Numbered from the stretch's first letter, positions 1 to 12,494 are shown. The stretch: 64,000 nucleotides of DNA from Lonicera japonica (GCA_021464415.1 CM038471.1:34631234-34695233); one strand, 5' to 3'. The notes: generated from the letters alone by a model not told the origin. A program made the numbers and translations.

Positions 1-7
1 ACGGGGA

Positions 8-2713
8 ATGGAGGAGCTTCATCGACGGAAATTGTTGAAGGGGGTCCATGGGTGCAAGCTCAATTTCTGCAAGTATTGTGTGATGGGCAAGCAAACTAGA
101 GTTCGATTTGATACCGCGAAACATAAAAGCCGAGGTATGCTTGATTATATTCACTCCGATGTGTGTGGCCTTTTAGAGGTAGTTTCTTTAGGCGGTTTCA
201 AATATTTTATGACTTTTGTTGATGATTTTTCACGTCGAGTTTGGGTCTACTACTTGAGGGAAAAATCCGAGGTTTTCGAAAAATTCAAGGAGTGGAAGGC
301 TATGGTGGAAAATCAAACGGGTCGGAAAGTAAAGTATTTGAGAAGTGACAACGGAGGGGAGTATAAGGATGGAGAATTCATGAAGTTTTGCAAGAATGCC
401 GGCATCAAAAGGCACTTTACCGTGAAGAAAACTCCACAACAAAATGGAGTTGCGGAGAGAATGAACCGTACCATTATGGATAGGGCGAGAAGTATGAGGA
501 TTCATGCCGGCTTGCCGAAAACATTTTGGGCGGCTTGTGTTGATCATGCCGTATACTTGGTCAATAGGTCACCGAATGTGAATCTTGGTTTGAAATGTCC
601 GGAAGAAGTATGGTCGGGGCGAGAAGTGGACTACTCTAAGTTAAGAGTATTCGGGTGCCCGGTATATGCTCATATTCCTAGCGACGAGAGATCAAAGAAT
701 GACCCGAAGGCTCACCGGTGTATCTTTCTCGGCTTTGGGGGAGAGGTGAAAGGGTTCAAGCTTTGGGATCCGGTAGCGAAAAAGCTTTTATTTAGCCGGG
801 ATGTGACATTTGATGAGGGGGCTATGCTTAAGGAACAGGAATACCAAGAGATCAATGATAACGGTGGGGTTAATACGGTCAAGATTCCAATTCTAGTTCC
901 AAGTCCGTCGGTTACCGGAAGTGGTGGAGCATCTTCAAGCGGTAGTAGAGATGATTCTCATGAAATTCAATCGAATGACAACGCGGTTGAGGTGGAGCTA
1001 GAGGAAGAGGAATTCGAGGAAAGACCGGGTGAGGTGGAGCCGGAACCATCGATAGCACGAGATAGACCACGACGGAAAATCAAACCACCCTCAAGGTTTG
1101 GTTGGGAAGATGAGGTCAACTATGCCCTTATTACAAGTGAGGGTGATCTAACTAGTTATAAAGAAGCCATTAGTGTCAAAGACAAGGATAGTTGGATGGG
1201 TGCTATGGTAGAAGAGATGGAGGCTTCACGAATGAATTCCGTTTGGGTTTTGGTTCCTAGGCCCAAGGATCGGAGCATTATCGGTTCCAAATGGGTATTT
1301 AGGAAGAAATAAGCAATCAACAAAGATGAAGCACCGAAATTCAAGGCACGGTTAGTAGCGAAGGGGTTTTCTCAAAAGGAAGGGGTTGATTATGATGAGA
1401 TTTTTTCCCCGGTTGTGAGACACACTTCGATACGGGTTTTGCTTGCTATGGTAGCTCAGTTTGACTTGGAGCTTGAGCAAATGGATGTAAATACGGCTTT
1501 TCTTCATGGTGATTTGAAGGAGACGATTTACATGGCGCAACCGGAAGGGTTAAAGGAAGTAGGTAAGGAAAAATTTGTTTGTCGGCTTAAGAAGTCCTTG
1601 TATGGACTAAAGTAGTCGCCAAGACAATGGTACCTACGGTTTGACTCATTTATGTTGCGGATTGGTTATCGTCGGTGTGATGGTGATCATTGTGCCTATG
1701 TTTGGAACTTTGATGATGGCTCGTTTATCTTGTTGATGCTTTATGTGGATGATATGCTTATAGCGTGTCGAGATATGTCAAAGGTGAAGGAGCTCAAGGT
1801 GCAATTGGGCCGGGAATTTGACATGAAGGATCTTGGGGCCGCACAAAAGATCCTTGGTATGGAGATTTGGAGAGATAAAAAGGTTGGCAAGTTATGGCTT
1901 TCGCAAAAGAAGTATATTTCTCATGTCATTGAGAAATTTAATATGTCGAGTGCAAAGCCGGTTTCTACTCCGTTAGCTCCTCATTTTGCTTTGTCCGCAA
2001 AGCAATGTCCTTCCTCTCTTAATGAGTGTGCCGAGATGTCGACAACACCGTATGCTTGCGCGGTTGGTTGTCTTATGTATGCCATGGTGTGTACAAGGCC
2101 GGATCTTGCTCACGCGGTTGGAATGGTTAGTAGGTATATGTCGAATCCAGGTAAAGAGCATTGGAATGCGGTTAAATGGGTTCTTCGTTATCTACAAGGT
2201 ACCAAGTCCTTGGGTATAGTGTTTGAGCGAAAAGATGGGGCTAATAGTGTTGCGGGATTTGTAGACTCCGATTATGTTGGGGATCTTGATAAAAGAAGGT
2301 CTACCACGGGTTATGTGTTCACTTTGACAAGTGGGCCGGTATCATGGAGATCTATGCTAAAAGCAACAAGTGCTCTGTCTACGACAGAAGCAGAGTATAT
2401 GGCACTCACGGAGGCATCGAAGGAGGCGGTATGGTTGAAAGGCTTAGTGAGCGAGTTGTGCTTGAAGCATGAGAGCATTTTGCTACAATGTGATAGTCAA
2501 AGTGCGCTTTACTTGGCTAAAAATCAAGTGTATCATGCTCGTAGGAAGCACATTGATGTACGGTATCACCGAGTTCGGGATTGGGTTAATTCCGGAGAGG
2601 TCGTTCTAGAGAAGGTGAATACGGATGAGAATGCGGCCGATATGCTCACAAAACCGGTAACCGCGGAGAAGTTTAGGCATTGCCTAAAGCTTCTTAATCT
2701 CACTTCATGTTGA
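8..2713 (+). pseudogene. copia polyprotein: GAG-pre-integrase end, integrase, RT, RNase H, with two stops
   Basis: One reading frame runs 8-2713, broken only by TAA at 1310-1312 and TAG at 1613-1615; there is no frameshift. The integrase core shows D51 (HSDVCG), D114 (RSDNGGEY) and E150 (NGVAERMNRT), a DD35E spacing. A CKYC motif near residue 21 is the tail of the zinc-binding HHCC domain. RT follows with KARLVAKGFSQ, the MDVNTAFLHG motif (first catalytic Asp) and YVDDM at 1742-1756. RNase H is seen as DSDYVGD, STTEAEYMA and the DMLTKP tail, and the frame ends 110 bp before the LTR. The first stop falls between integrase and RT, the second within RT before YVDD. In the host such an element copies itself through RNA in virus-like particles; this copy is probably dead but young, because the rest of the frame is open. 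Confidence 0.93.
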
Positions 2714-2867
2714 AGAAGGAGGGTGTGACCTTGGAGGTGTCGGGATAATCTCTAAGGGGATGCATTGTTCTTATCCCGAGATGGAGCAATCGAGGTTGGC
2801 TTGAGATTACTCGCCAAGGTGGAGATTGTTGTGTTTGGATTGTAATTCATGCAAGCAGTGATAGTGC

Positions 2868-3257
2868 AAAGTTGTTATTGCAGTAAAACAGTGCACTCAG
2901 ATTTAGTGCAAAGTTGTTATTGCACTAAAGTAGTTTACTGCAATGTTGTTATTGCAGTAAAACAGTGCACTCGGGCTTGAGTGCAAAGTTGTTATTGCAC
3001 TACTCAGATTTACTGCAATGTTGTTATTGCAGTAAAACAGTGCACTCGGGCTTGAGTGCAAAGTTGTTATTGCACTACTCGGATTTACTGCAATGTTGTT
3101 ATTGCAGTAAAACAGTGCACTCAGGCTTGAGTGCAAAGTTGTTATTGCACTACTCGAATTTACTGCAAAGTTGTTATTGCAGCAAAACAGTGTACTCGGG
3201 ATTGACTGCAAAGTTGTTATTGCACCAAATCCGAGTACTGCAATGTTGTTATTGCAC
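2868..3257 (+). repeat. minisatellite in the copia LTR (upstream half)
   Basis: About ten short units alternate between TGCAAAGTTGTTATTGCA and TGCAATGTTGTTATTGCAG, separated by AAACAGTGCACTCGGG-type spacers. The higher-order period is about 70-75 bp, repeated about four times with few changes. Each unit begins TGCAA and ends TTGCA, so each can form a short stem. It sits upstream of the LTR TATA box, where U3 enhancer repeats are found in LTRs such as that of Tnt1; an enhancer role here is inference. Confidence 0.88.
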
Positions 3258-3297
3258 CTGGATGGGTAAAAGGAAATTGTCTTGTTTTTTCACTTGG

Positions 3298-3305
3298 TAT
3301 AAATA
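3298..3305 (+). promoter_or_regulatory. LTR TATA box
   Basis: TATAAATA lies about 470 bp into the LTR just after the minisatellite. Transcription would start about 30 bp downstream, defining the U3/R border. Its position relative to the AATAAA site fits LTR layout. Confidence 0.6.
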
Positions 3306-3473
3306 GAAAGGCTTATTTTCTATTTTGGAGAGACTTGAAATAGAGTTGTTTTGTTAGAGTGAAAATAAGAAAGACAAGTGTTTAGCTAAGGTGAGAGGTG
3401 ATCTTTGGAGGTTTGTTCCATTGATCTAGAGTTAGGTTTATTGTGAGAGAATTGTTGTAAATTCTTGGTTATC

Positions 3474-3479
3474 AATAAA
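3474..3479 (+). terminator. LTR polyadenylation signal AATAAA
   Basis: AATAAA lies about 170 bp downstream of the TATA box, where the R region of a plant LTR normally carries its poly(A) signal. Confidence 0.5.
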
Positions 3480-3740
3480 ATTGCTCCCTCTTGGTGGAAG
3501 ACCCAAAGGGTTCCACAAAATCACGGTGTGTTCTTTCTTACTTTATTTTGCTCTTGATTGTCATTGCTATTTATCTTCCATCTATATTTGCTTGAGTTTG
3601 TGTTGGTGATTCTTGGTTTGATCAAAGATCCTATTGCTTGACGGTTTCCACCCGCCAAGTGTTCGTGGAAATTCCTGAAAGGGATTTCTCGGGTTTATAG
3701 GTGGATTTGGGACTTGGTTATTGTTCCCACGTTCACAACA

Positions 3741-6588
3741 AATCTATGTTCCGAGCCTACATGCATGTGTAATACGACTAACGTGACTTACGAGAAGTGT
3801 CAAGCCCATCAAAATGCACCCGGGCGGTAAGAATTAGCCTTAATTGCGATTAAGAAATGTAATTAGCACCAAATTAACAAATGAGGTATGAAACAAAAAA
3901 TTGATTCAAACTCCACAACAAAAAAACTCAAGGAAAAAAGGAATACAAATTATATTATGTCGGAAACGATGAAAATGGAATTTACCTTTAAAATACCCTC
4001 TGCAAATAAATATTAAACCCTTAAAACGCCAATAATCTCCATTGAATTACACTTGTCCATTGAAATAATTGGAACATATGAAATTCTGATTATAAACTAA
4101 TTGAAAGGAAGTTAAAATCTGACAAAGGAGATGAAGTAATGTGCAGTTAATGGAGGTGCAAAAAGTTAACCGCAGGCCGGTTAATTAACTAAAGTAAACA
4201 AAACCATCACCATGCCTCTAGTTTCCTGACTCAACCATATGGTTACATACATATTAATTCTAAGTGGTTAATGTATTTAATTTTAAAATAAATAAATAAA
4301 TTACATTAACAACTTCACACAACCATAAATATCAAAGCTACTAAACTTTACCATTTGATAAAACTACAGGAATCAAGCAAAAATCCTTAATTTTATTAAC
4401 CGAACAGTTAGGATAATAATTCAAGTTGATATCGGTATGGAAAAAACACAATATTGGTTTGACTGCAATAATACAATATTGATACCGATATGGGCAAAAC
4501 ACAATACTGGTCTAATCCTAATATGCAATTTTGAAAACATAGACACACCAATGCAGAACATGCCCATACAAGTGTAAATGTTAATCATCAGCAATATGTA
4601 CAAATAAACCATTAATACGCTAGAGAAAATAACCAATAAAAGAAACCATAATAAAACCACAAAAAACACATGGCCATAGAAAACTAACTACAATTCTAAA
4701 CCATAAAAAACAAAACAGTGAATTGTACTATAGTTGAATCCACAATGTACTAAAAACAATAGTAATTAGTCAAACTCATAAGAAAAAAAAACCCTCATAA
4801 AGATCACATAATAGACACCATAGCTTCAACTCTCCAATAAGCCAATAGGCTCAATAAAAAAATGATATCAAATTTTCTAGTTGCATGACTTTTGATTATG
4901 ACCAGCTTTCTTCCCACACCGCTACATGTCATCATCCTCCTAGCATATATAGGATGTTAAAACCTCTTAGTTTTTGGTTTGTTGGTTACCTATTTGTCTC
5001 TGGTGGGTGCACACAAACATGTTCGTGTTCATCACTCAATTGATCTTAGGAATCAGGAATAAAATGAATAGGAAATGAATAAAACTATTTAAAAGTGCTA
5101 GTCCAAAGATACGGTAAATGTGAAAAAAATAACCCCGTAAAACTGGGTTTTAAATACATACTATTAACAAATAGTTAATATAATATAATATTATGTGTAT
5201 ATATATAACAATTACACAAATATCATAGCATCCTAACCTATAACCATGTTGGTTACTTTAACTAGACAGTTGCAAAATAGGGCAATTAAGGTGGGATTTT
5301 ATTTTCCTTAGAGAAAATAATATCATTAAATTAGACCCCCACATATCATTATGCAGATAATTATTAATAAAAATCATGCAATTATAACAGTTTGACAAAA
5401 AATGAATGGAAGTAATAAAGTATAAAGCATTTTTCAGTTACAGTCAAAATTGTTCATTATCAACAAAAACTCAAACCTTACAAAACTCTAAACAAAAAAA
5501 AATGTCAAAAAGGGTAAAATAGCCGTTACACTATTTTAAAAACAATAAATACAATTAGAAATACAAATAAAAAGGAGAATTTTAAATATAGTTAAGAGTG
5601 TTTTTATGTAAACTATAAAATTTGGACTTTTTTCTTTAAAAAAAATTATGTTGGGACTAAACCAAAGTTTTCGTGTTTTATTATTGTTTTCTATTCTCAG
5701 TATCGGTTATACCATGTCATATTGCTAACATGATATTACCATACAATATTAACTCTCCTTTTTGCTAATTGGAATCCCCTACTGCTAGAAAAATTATGAA
5801 ATGTACTTGTTATACCATGCCATATTACTACGTGGTATAACCGACAGTGGGAGATTCCATTTAGTAGGAGTATTTCCAATCACTGTGTAAAAGTTAAAGT
5901 GTAAATTTCAGTGTTAACCCAATTTTACACAGAGCTTAACATTAAAAAAAATATATGCTCTAGTAGTTTTTATGTAAATTCTCGCATAAAATTTGGAAAA
6001 ATCAATATGATATGGGCACACATTAGATCTCATTTTTGTGCAATTTTTTATCATTATTTTCTTGAAATTTTTGTACATAATTTTATTTGATAATTACAAT
6101 GAATATTGATTTATAGGTTTTGACGAGTAGATTTCAAATAGATAATTTTTATTAGAATTTATAATTTATATTTAAAGTTTTTCATTAAAAAATCGAGGAA
6201 AGGATGTGGCAGTGTAATATGACGGGGTGTAACCGGTATATTCAACTGCAATATATGTTTTGAATTCACCATTGATGAAAAAGAGAAACATCACTCCGTT
6301 CAAAAAATGCGAACGCAATTAAAAAGGGAGCTATTATTTACACCCTCCAATTTTTGTCACTAACACCACCATCTATAATTTGATAAAAAAACATATTTCA
6401 ACACCCCACTTTTTTGTCACAAACACCCTCTCATTTAACCATTACTTAACTTATTCACCCAATGGTTAAAACATTAACATATCTATTTATTTATTTTTTA
6501 ATAAACTAATCTAACATTAACCCAAATAATTAAACTTATATCTCTCATTTCCTTCTCATTCACAATTACATTCCATTGTTTCAAGTAA

Positions 6589-6625
<37 letters not shown>

Positions 6626-6961
6626 ACTCACTTCTTTATCATTTGAGCTCTCAAAATCAAGAAATCGCAACCAAATCGATGCACAAACATTATTGGTGGG
6701 AAGTTTAAAGCTTGGATTATGATAAATAAGAAGCATTGTTCATGAAGATGTTGGAGAAAGAAGAAGTTCAAGAAAAAGCTGGTAAAATCCCACTCCAAAA
6801 TGAAGCCAAAGAAGTATTATAATTGTTATTATTGGTGTATTAATGTGTATATTAGCTTTCATACATCATTCTACAACATTCAAATTGAAACAAAGATGTA
6901 GTCGCCAAAACAGAGTCTAAAATATGTTCTGTCCAGGCTTGACTTGCTTTATATAAGGATA
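3741..6961. other. intergenic AT-rich DNA, no gene seen
   Basis: No convincing coding sequence. Visible structure: a diverged tandem duplication of about 53 bp starting at 4426 and 4479 (TGATATCGGTATGG / TGATACCGATATGG); a 9-bp perfect stem at 5809-5841 (GTTATACCA...TGGTATAAC); and a stretch from 6336 (GGGAGCTATTATTTACACCC) that looks like one end of a small element, though I could not find the matching inverted end. The low-complexity reading frame on the minus strand at 4421-4669 is a product of base composition. Confidence 0.6.
6592..6622. repeat. (GA)n microsatellite
   Basis: About 15 uninterrupted GA dinucleotides. Confidence 0.95.
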
Positions 6962-7225
6962 GTGTGGACACCCTATTTTACGACCTTTGAAAACGACACC
7001 GTTTGCTATCCGATAAAATAGGATCAGATTCAGAAGAGGTCGAAAGCCAAGCACTGGCCTCCGACAGGACCGAAAAGATCTTCTGATGGCCCAAGGCATC
7101 ATACTCTAACTCAAAGTTCAATAAAAAAAATAGAGAAATAATACTGCAAAGGGGACACACTTGGCCAAAGAAATCAAACTCAAGCTAGGAGATCAAGAAC
7201 CCAAGAAAACATGATAAGGAGAGAG

Positions 7226-7500
7226 AAGACCGATTCGTCTTACCCAATTCCGATCGATTTTCACTCAATTCTAATATGCCATCTTATTATTCCAATCAGT
7301 CTTCGTCGAATAGCTGACACTGGTCGATTTTTATGCTTCACAAATCGGTTTTTACTCTAAACGGATCGGTCTTAGGGGCATATGGATCGGTCTTCTGTAT
7401 AGACCGATCGGTTTCCAGAGCATATTAATCGGTCTTCAGTTGGAACGAATTGGTTTTTAGTTGCATCGAATTGGTTATCTTATCATCCCGATCAGTCTTC
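7226..7500 (+). repeat. degenerate tandem motif array (GATCGGTCTT)
   Basis: Roughly a dozen copies of a loose unit of 25-30 bp built around (G)ATCGGTCTT(T/C), for example at 7363-7372, 7386-7394 and 7428-7437. Further copies lie at 8045-8103. All are inside the Tat-like LTR, so they are probably U3 repeats of that LTR. Confidence 0.6.
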
Positions 7501-7836
7501 GACACAGTACCCACAATATCACTCTATATTAGCCAGAACACAACAAAATTGGAAAAGGAGCCTCTCAATGGAGGCAGAGCTTGTGAGAGATCTCGAGACA
7601 GCCGAAGAAAGCCTCAAAGCGCGATAATAAACCAAAGCTTGAACAGAGGCTCGAGAGAAGAGAAAATGCTTGTAAAAATAGATAGGACTAGATCTAAAGA
7701 TAGGAACAAAATTGAATCCGAAATTCTTAGATACTTTTCATTATTAATCGAAACAAAAGCTTTGTCTTCGGAATCACGGTATTCTATTAATTCTTTAAAT
7801 TCGTCTTTAAATATTGATTGCTCTATGTGTATATAA
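7450..7836 (+). other. open frame inside the LTR, not called as a gene
   Basis: A 128-codon open frame is present, but it lies within the probable LTR and overlaps the GATCGGT repeats. It has no domain I recognise. I read it as a chance frame; it could only be real as a captured exon, for which I see no sign. Confidence 0.3.
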
Positions 7837-8376
7837 ACTCTATTGCTGGGAGTATTGTATATAATACAAACACTGCGTATATGTTATTTAAGCTAGAATC
7901 GGATGAACATGACTTGTATGACATGTAGATAATTTTTGGACTGATAATACACTGTAAATACATTATTATACTCATAATCTAGTTTTAAATAAACCATTGC
8001 ATGTTTTTGGACTTCAAAACTGAAAAACTAGTACACTGTCCAGGAAGACCGATCGATTTTAGGCAATGACTGATCGGTCTTTAGTGATGCCCGATTGGTC
8101 TTTAAATTACTTTTAGCTATTTTGTCTCGTAATCTGTGCCAGTATGCCTGCATGTTAATAAAATTGACATGTATGTCATTTAGGCCTTAAAACAGTATAA
8201 AACAGATAAAAAAAGAATATAATCATGTCCATTTAAAAGCCGAAAGGGTGACGCGGATGCCTAATACCTTCCCGCGTCGTAACATAGTTCCCGAACCCTA
8301 ATCTGGTTGCACAGACTGCGTTGTACCCCAAAAGGATATGAAAACACATTTTTGTCTGATTTTTCGAAAAACGTAC

Positions 8377-8418
8377 TGGCGACTGTAAAACCTTTCCGAA
8401 ATCGCGGAAAGCACTGGG
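8377..8418 (+). promoter_or_regulatory. primer-binding-site remnant (Tat/Ogre type)
   Basis: TGGCGACTG at 8377 and CACTGGGGGGTTCC near 8411 resemble the two halves of the TGGCGACTCCGCTGGGGA primer site of Tat/Ogre elements. Extra sequence lies between the halves here, so the site is degenerate or rearranged. Confidence 0.4.
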
Positions 8419-8459
8419 GGGTTCCAATCGAGATTCTCATAGAGAGTAATTTAATTACA

Positions 8460-8830
8460 AATCTCCTTAAATAAGGTGAGTGTGTACAGACACGCTCAAT
8501 TTATGTGAGACAAGTGTGTGTTATTTCACTCACATATCATTAGGCAAGGCGAGCCTAATTTGAAAAACATTCTAGTACAATCAGTACTCCATTACTTTAT
8601 TTTAAGGGGGTGATTAACAACATACTCACCCCATGTGAGACAAGTCCATGTGAATGCAATCACCTCTTATTAGATGAGCCTAATTTAAAAAACACTTCAT
8701 GCAGAGGACGGAACCCAAGTAATGTGTGTGTACAAATACAATCATCTCAAGATAAACGAGTGTTTACACACACATTCACCTCAAGATAAGGGAGTGTTTA
8801 CAAATACATTCAATTCTCCCAGAGTAAACT
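8460..8830. repeat. degenerate repeats with GTGTGTACA / GAGACAAGT motifs
   Basis: Several diverged short segments recur (ATGTGAGACAAGT at about 8503 and 8633, GAGCCTAATTT at 8551 and 8676, AACACTTCAT-like and CACATTCACCTC-like pieces). They lie between the LTR remnant and the transposase pseudogene. No gene is seen. Confidence 0.4.
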
Positions 8831-8894
8831 GAGACAAAACTAACTTTGCATATAATTTCAGGATTTATCACTTGAATCTAGTAGATGGGGAGAT

Positions 8895-10600
8895 ATATCA
8901 ATGTTTGAAAAAATTAATTTCACGGCAATACAATTACAACCAACTCCTAAACCGGCTTATATTTTCAAATGTGTTGAGCATCTTGTTGAAAAAGAGAGTC
9001 CATATGATCTTAATTATAAACTTGGTGATGTTGAAGAATATCATATAGTAGAAGAGCCTATTTCTCAAAGAAATTACGTTGATCTTAATTGTGGTGGTAG
9101 AGACAAAATTGTTAAACATGCTAATGAAAGAGAGGCTAGTAATGATGATTGAAGCAATTAACGTGAGTAACGTTTTTACAACATATGAAGTAAGTACGTA
9201 ATACTTTAGTACCATGTACCTAGAAAAAAAGATAGTGCTACGAAGAAGTGTAATTTTCCATTTGTACTACGTGGTTTGAGTATCAGCACGGATAAATGGA
9301 AGTTAAAAATAATATGCGAAATTTATAATCATGACTTACCGAATATCTTAGTTGGGCATCCATTTGCAGGAAGATTGACGAAAGATGAGAAGAAATTGTT
9401 ATTGAGATGAGCATTGCTGGGGTGAAACCAAAAGATGTTCTTTGTGGGCTCAAAGCTCATAATAAAGAGAGTTTGTCCACAATGAGCACAATTTATAATG
9501 TTAAGTCGAAGATGAGAGAGCATGCGATGTAGGGGAGGAGTGCCATGCAACATTTAAATGAAGATTCTCGTAGAGCGACATTATGTGTATTGGCATAGAT
9601 GTGAAGAATCATCCAACGGGGTTTTAGACTTATTTTGGGCAGAACCTAATTGTATTTTACTGGCTAAGCCTTTTCCCTCTATGGTTATTGTTAATTGCAC
9701 ATATAAAACAAACATGTATAAAATGCCTTTGTTTGCAATGGTAGGATGTTGTCTAATGCCCATGAACTCCCAAAAGTTTTTTTAACGAATAAAGAGTTTG
9801 CATGTATTAATGCCATCCGTCAAATCTTTCCCGACGCCCGTCGCATGCTATGTATGTTCCATATTTCAAAAAATGTGGAACAAAATTATAAAAATATTTT
9901 TCAAAGCGGTCCCGTTTGGAAACTTTTCATTCGTGATTGGAGTCATTGTATGATGGCAACATCAAAAGAAGAGTTTTTCACTCGGTGGGGAGACTTGAAT
10001 CAATATTGGAAAGAGTTTCCAAAGGCTATTGAGTACTTGGCAAGTAATTAGTATGTTCATAAAGAAGCATTCATGGTAGCATGGACTAACGAGATAAGAC
10101 ACCGTGGTAATAGAACAACGAATAGAGCCGAAGGGTCACATGGCAAGTTGAAGAGGCATCTTGAGTCGGGCGAAGGTTCTTTTTCAACTATTTTTGACGG
10201 GATGGCAAATATGTTGCAACTACAACTTACTTAAGTCGAAGCCTCTTTTGAGATAAGTCTTGGATATGTCAAGGTAAGACATCAGGGTCACGATTTCAAA
10301 GAACTCAGGGGGGAACGTTTCATTGTTTGCTTTAGACATTATTAAGATGGAGAAAGATAGGTCAGTCAAAATTGGCTTAGATCCATCCGTACGTGATCAC
10401 GTTATTCGTACGGTTTATGGGTTGCCTTGTGCACATGAGCTCTTACAATATGGTCGTGCGAATCGGCCTATACCCTTGGAGGTTATTGATGAACATTAGC
10501 GAATGCTCATAATCTTACCAAATATAGCTGATGAAGAAGATATTTTTAAAACGGTCGAGATTAGTTTATTAAAAAAATGTTTGATCAATCGACGGAGGAT
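8895..10600 (+). pseudogene. Mutator-like (MULE/FAR1-type) transposase, broken
   Basis: Recognisable in pieces over three frames. 9240-9405 carries the FAR1/MuDR-like zinc-domain pattern (CNFPFVLRG...IYNHDLPN...GHPFAGRL). 9558-9740 has DLFWAEPN and NCTYKTNMYKMPL, the first transposase core motif. 9746-10050 has LTNKEFACINAIRQIFPDA, CMFHISKNVEQ and KEEFFTRW. 10080-10200 has TNRAEGSHGKLKRHL. In active MULEs the first two positions read D-TYKTN and TD-E; here both catalytic aspartates are asparagine. There is a frameshift near 9740 and stops near 9410, 9430, 10049 and 10232. No terminal inverted repeats were found. The element is dead, and its right side abuts the protease pseudogene. Confidence 0.85.
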
Positions 10601-11258
10601 GAAAAGAAGGTGATTTTATGGAAATTAAAAGATCTTGCCACGCCATACATGGCGTCACTTAAAGAACCAACTCCTGTCATCCCCAAGGGTAGACCGTCAA
10701 AAAGAAAATTTAGTCAAAAGTAGAAGAAACATGAATCCTCAACGAAGCGGAAACTCTCAGGTTTTGAGTACACAAAAGCAGAATCTCTCTGTGAGTTCTT
10801 GCCAGTTTTGGTCTCGTATGTTTTCTTAGCCTCTAAATGCCGAATGTTGAACTTTGAATGCTTAATGAAGCATCTGAAAATATGTTTGATTTTTTTTCCC
10901 AATTCTGAATGCTGAATACATGGTATATTATGATGTATATCAACACCAAATAAATTCAAAAAATGGGGGTACAATTGGGATTAAAGTTCACGAATCACCT
11001 ATTATATTGAACTCATTTGCAGGTTGCTTGCTTTTCTATTCCAAGTACAAGTCAAGCACGTCCAGTACATATACCAAAAACGGTAACGACAATTTTAGAT
11101 TCTTATGATGTAGATGGTTGTTTTGCTCGAGTTGCAAGGGGTTTATGATTGAAGAATGTTTATTAGGTTTTTAGTTTATCATAGGATTCAATCATAATTA
11201 ATTCTTTTTAATTCAGAAAAATCTTGTGACATACACCCCTAATCAAACGGAGCCTTAA

Positions 11259-11480
<222 letters not shown>

Positions 11481-12494
11481 TAAAATGATTGGAAAAACAA
11501 AATATTTGTGAGAAGTTGCAAAGAGGAATGAGTTATTTGTTGAGATGTTCTCTACCTTTTCCTTATTGTTCTTCGAAAATTTTTCATACCCACCCCCAAA
11601 GAATTGGATTCCACAAACAACCAAATCAGCCCCTCACCCCCCTAACACCAAAACAATATATATATATATATATAGAAAATCGCACTAAATCACTCATCTC
11701 ATTTTCTAACTTCCCATAAAAAGTAGTTGATTTTTTAGCTTTGTGATCAAATGCACCCTTAAGTTTCGTTTTATAAAAAATTGTAAAATGATTGAACACT
11801 ACTAATTGTTATGAGAATTTTGGAAAAGAGAGTGATTTGATGAGAGTTTCTACATTGTCCTCATTTTTCACTGAAACCTTTTCTTACCCATCACCCAAAG
11901 AACTGAATTCCTAGGAAAACCGAAAAATTAATAGCCCATCTTACTAGATCACTTATCTCATTTTCTAACTTCTCACAAAAAAACTAATTGATTTTTCAAT
12001 CAATTTTCAGTTTTGCAATCAAACCCACCCTCAGTTGTGAAATTGTGTTTTCATTATCCAGTTCTTGGGAAAAATAAGGATATAATCATAATTTTTACCC
12101 TTTTGTTATTCCTTGCTTCTAGTTATCCACACACACTGACTTATAACAGAAATACAGGTACAATATGGTGGAGCAAGGTCTGTAAATGATAAGGTATTCT
12201 CTTTTTGGCTTAATTGAGATGCGAAAGGAAAAGATGGGGGCGAGCTTGTTTTTGGCGGTCTTGATCCAAAACACTTATACAAAGGGAGTCGAACATATGT
12301 TCCTGTGACTCAAAAGGGTTACTGGCTGGTATTGTTACAGTAATTCAAAAGCATTGATTGTATACTTATGATCCATTCGAAAAGAAAATATTGACTAACT
12401 TTTGCTCTACCTTCTTGTTTTTCAGTTTGAAATGGGAGATTTTCTCATTGGCAACCAATCGACAGGTACTTGTTAGTTGGTTTTTGAAGAATTA

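Larger units (their letters stand above)
1..3740 (+). mobile_element. Ty1/copia retrotransposon, 3' portion (Tork/Tnt1-like)
   Basis: The window opens inside a copia element. The order integrase, reverse transcriptase, RNase H is the Ty1/copia order (gypsy elements have integrase last). A purine-rich tract just before 2827 and an LTR with TG...CA ends close the element. Gag, protease, the primer site and the 5' LTR lie left of the window. The MKDLG, YVDDM and STPLAPHF-type sequences resemble the Tork/Tnt1 lineage; that lineage call is inference. Two in-frame stop codons mean this copy cannot make an intact polyprotein. Confidence 0.93.
2827..3740 (+). repeat. copia 3' LTR (914 bp)
   Basis: Starts TGTTGTG right after the purine-rich AAGGTGGAGA tract and ends CACAACA, giving a 7-bp perfect terminal inverted repeat. 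It contains a TATA box, a polyadenylation signal and an internal minisatellite. The base pairs after it (AATCT) would be the target duplication, but the 5' partner is outside the window. Confidence 0.85.
6962..8376 (+). repeat. LTR of a Tat/Ogre-type Ty3/gypsy element (probable)
   Basis: Begins TGTGGACACCCTATTTTACG, which resembles LTR starts of plant Tat/Ogre elements, and continues to a region resembling their conserved LTR 3' end (GACGCGGATGCCTAATACC, TTCCCGCGTCG, AATCTGGTTGCACAGAC). A primer-site-like TGGCGACTG follows at 8377. The unit is about 1.4 kb. No gag/pol follows, so it is a truncated element or an LTR remnant. Family resemblance is from memory of the lineage, not a search. Confidence 0.55.

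Noticed and set aside
4421..4669. 82-codon minus-strand hydrophobic frame
   Set aside because: AT-rich, leucine/isoleucine/valine from base composition; overlaps a local tandem duplication and has no family features.
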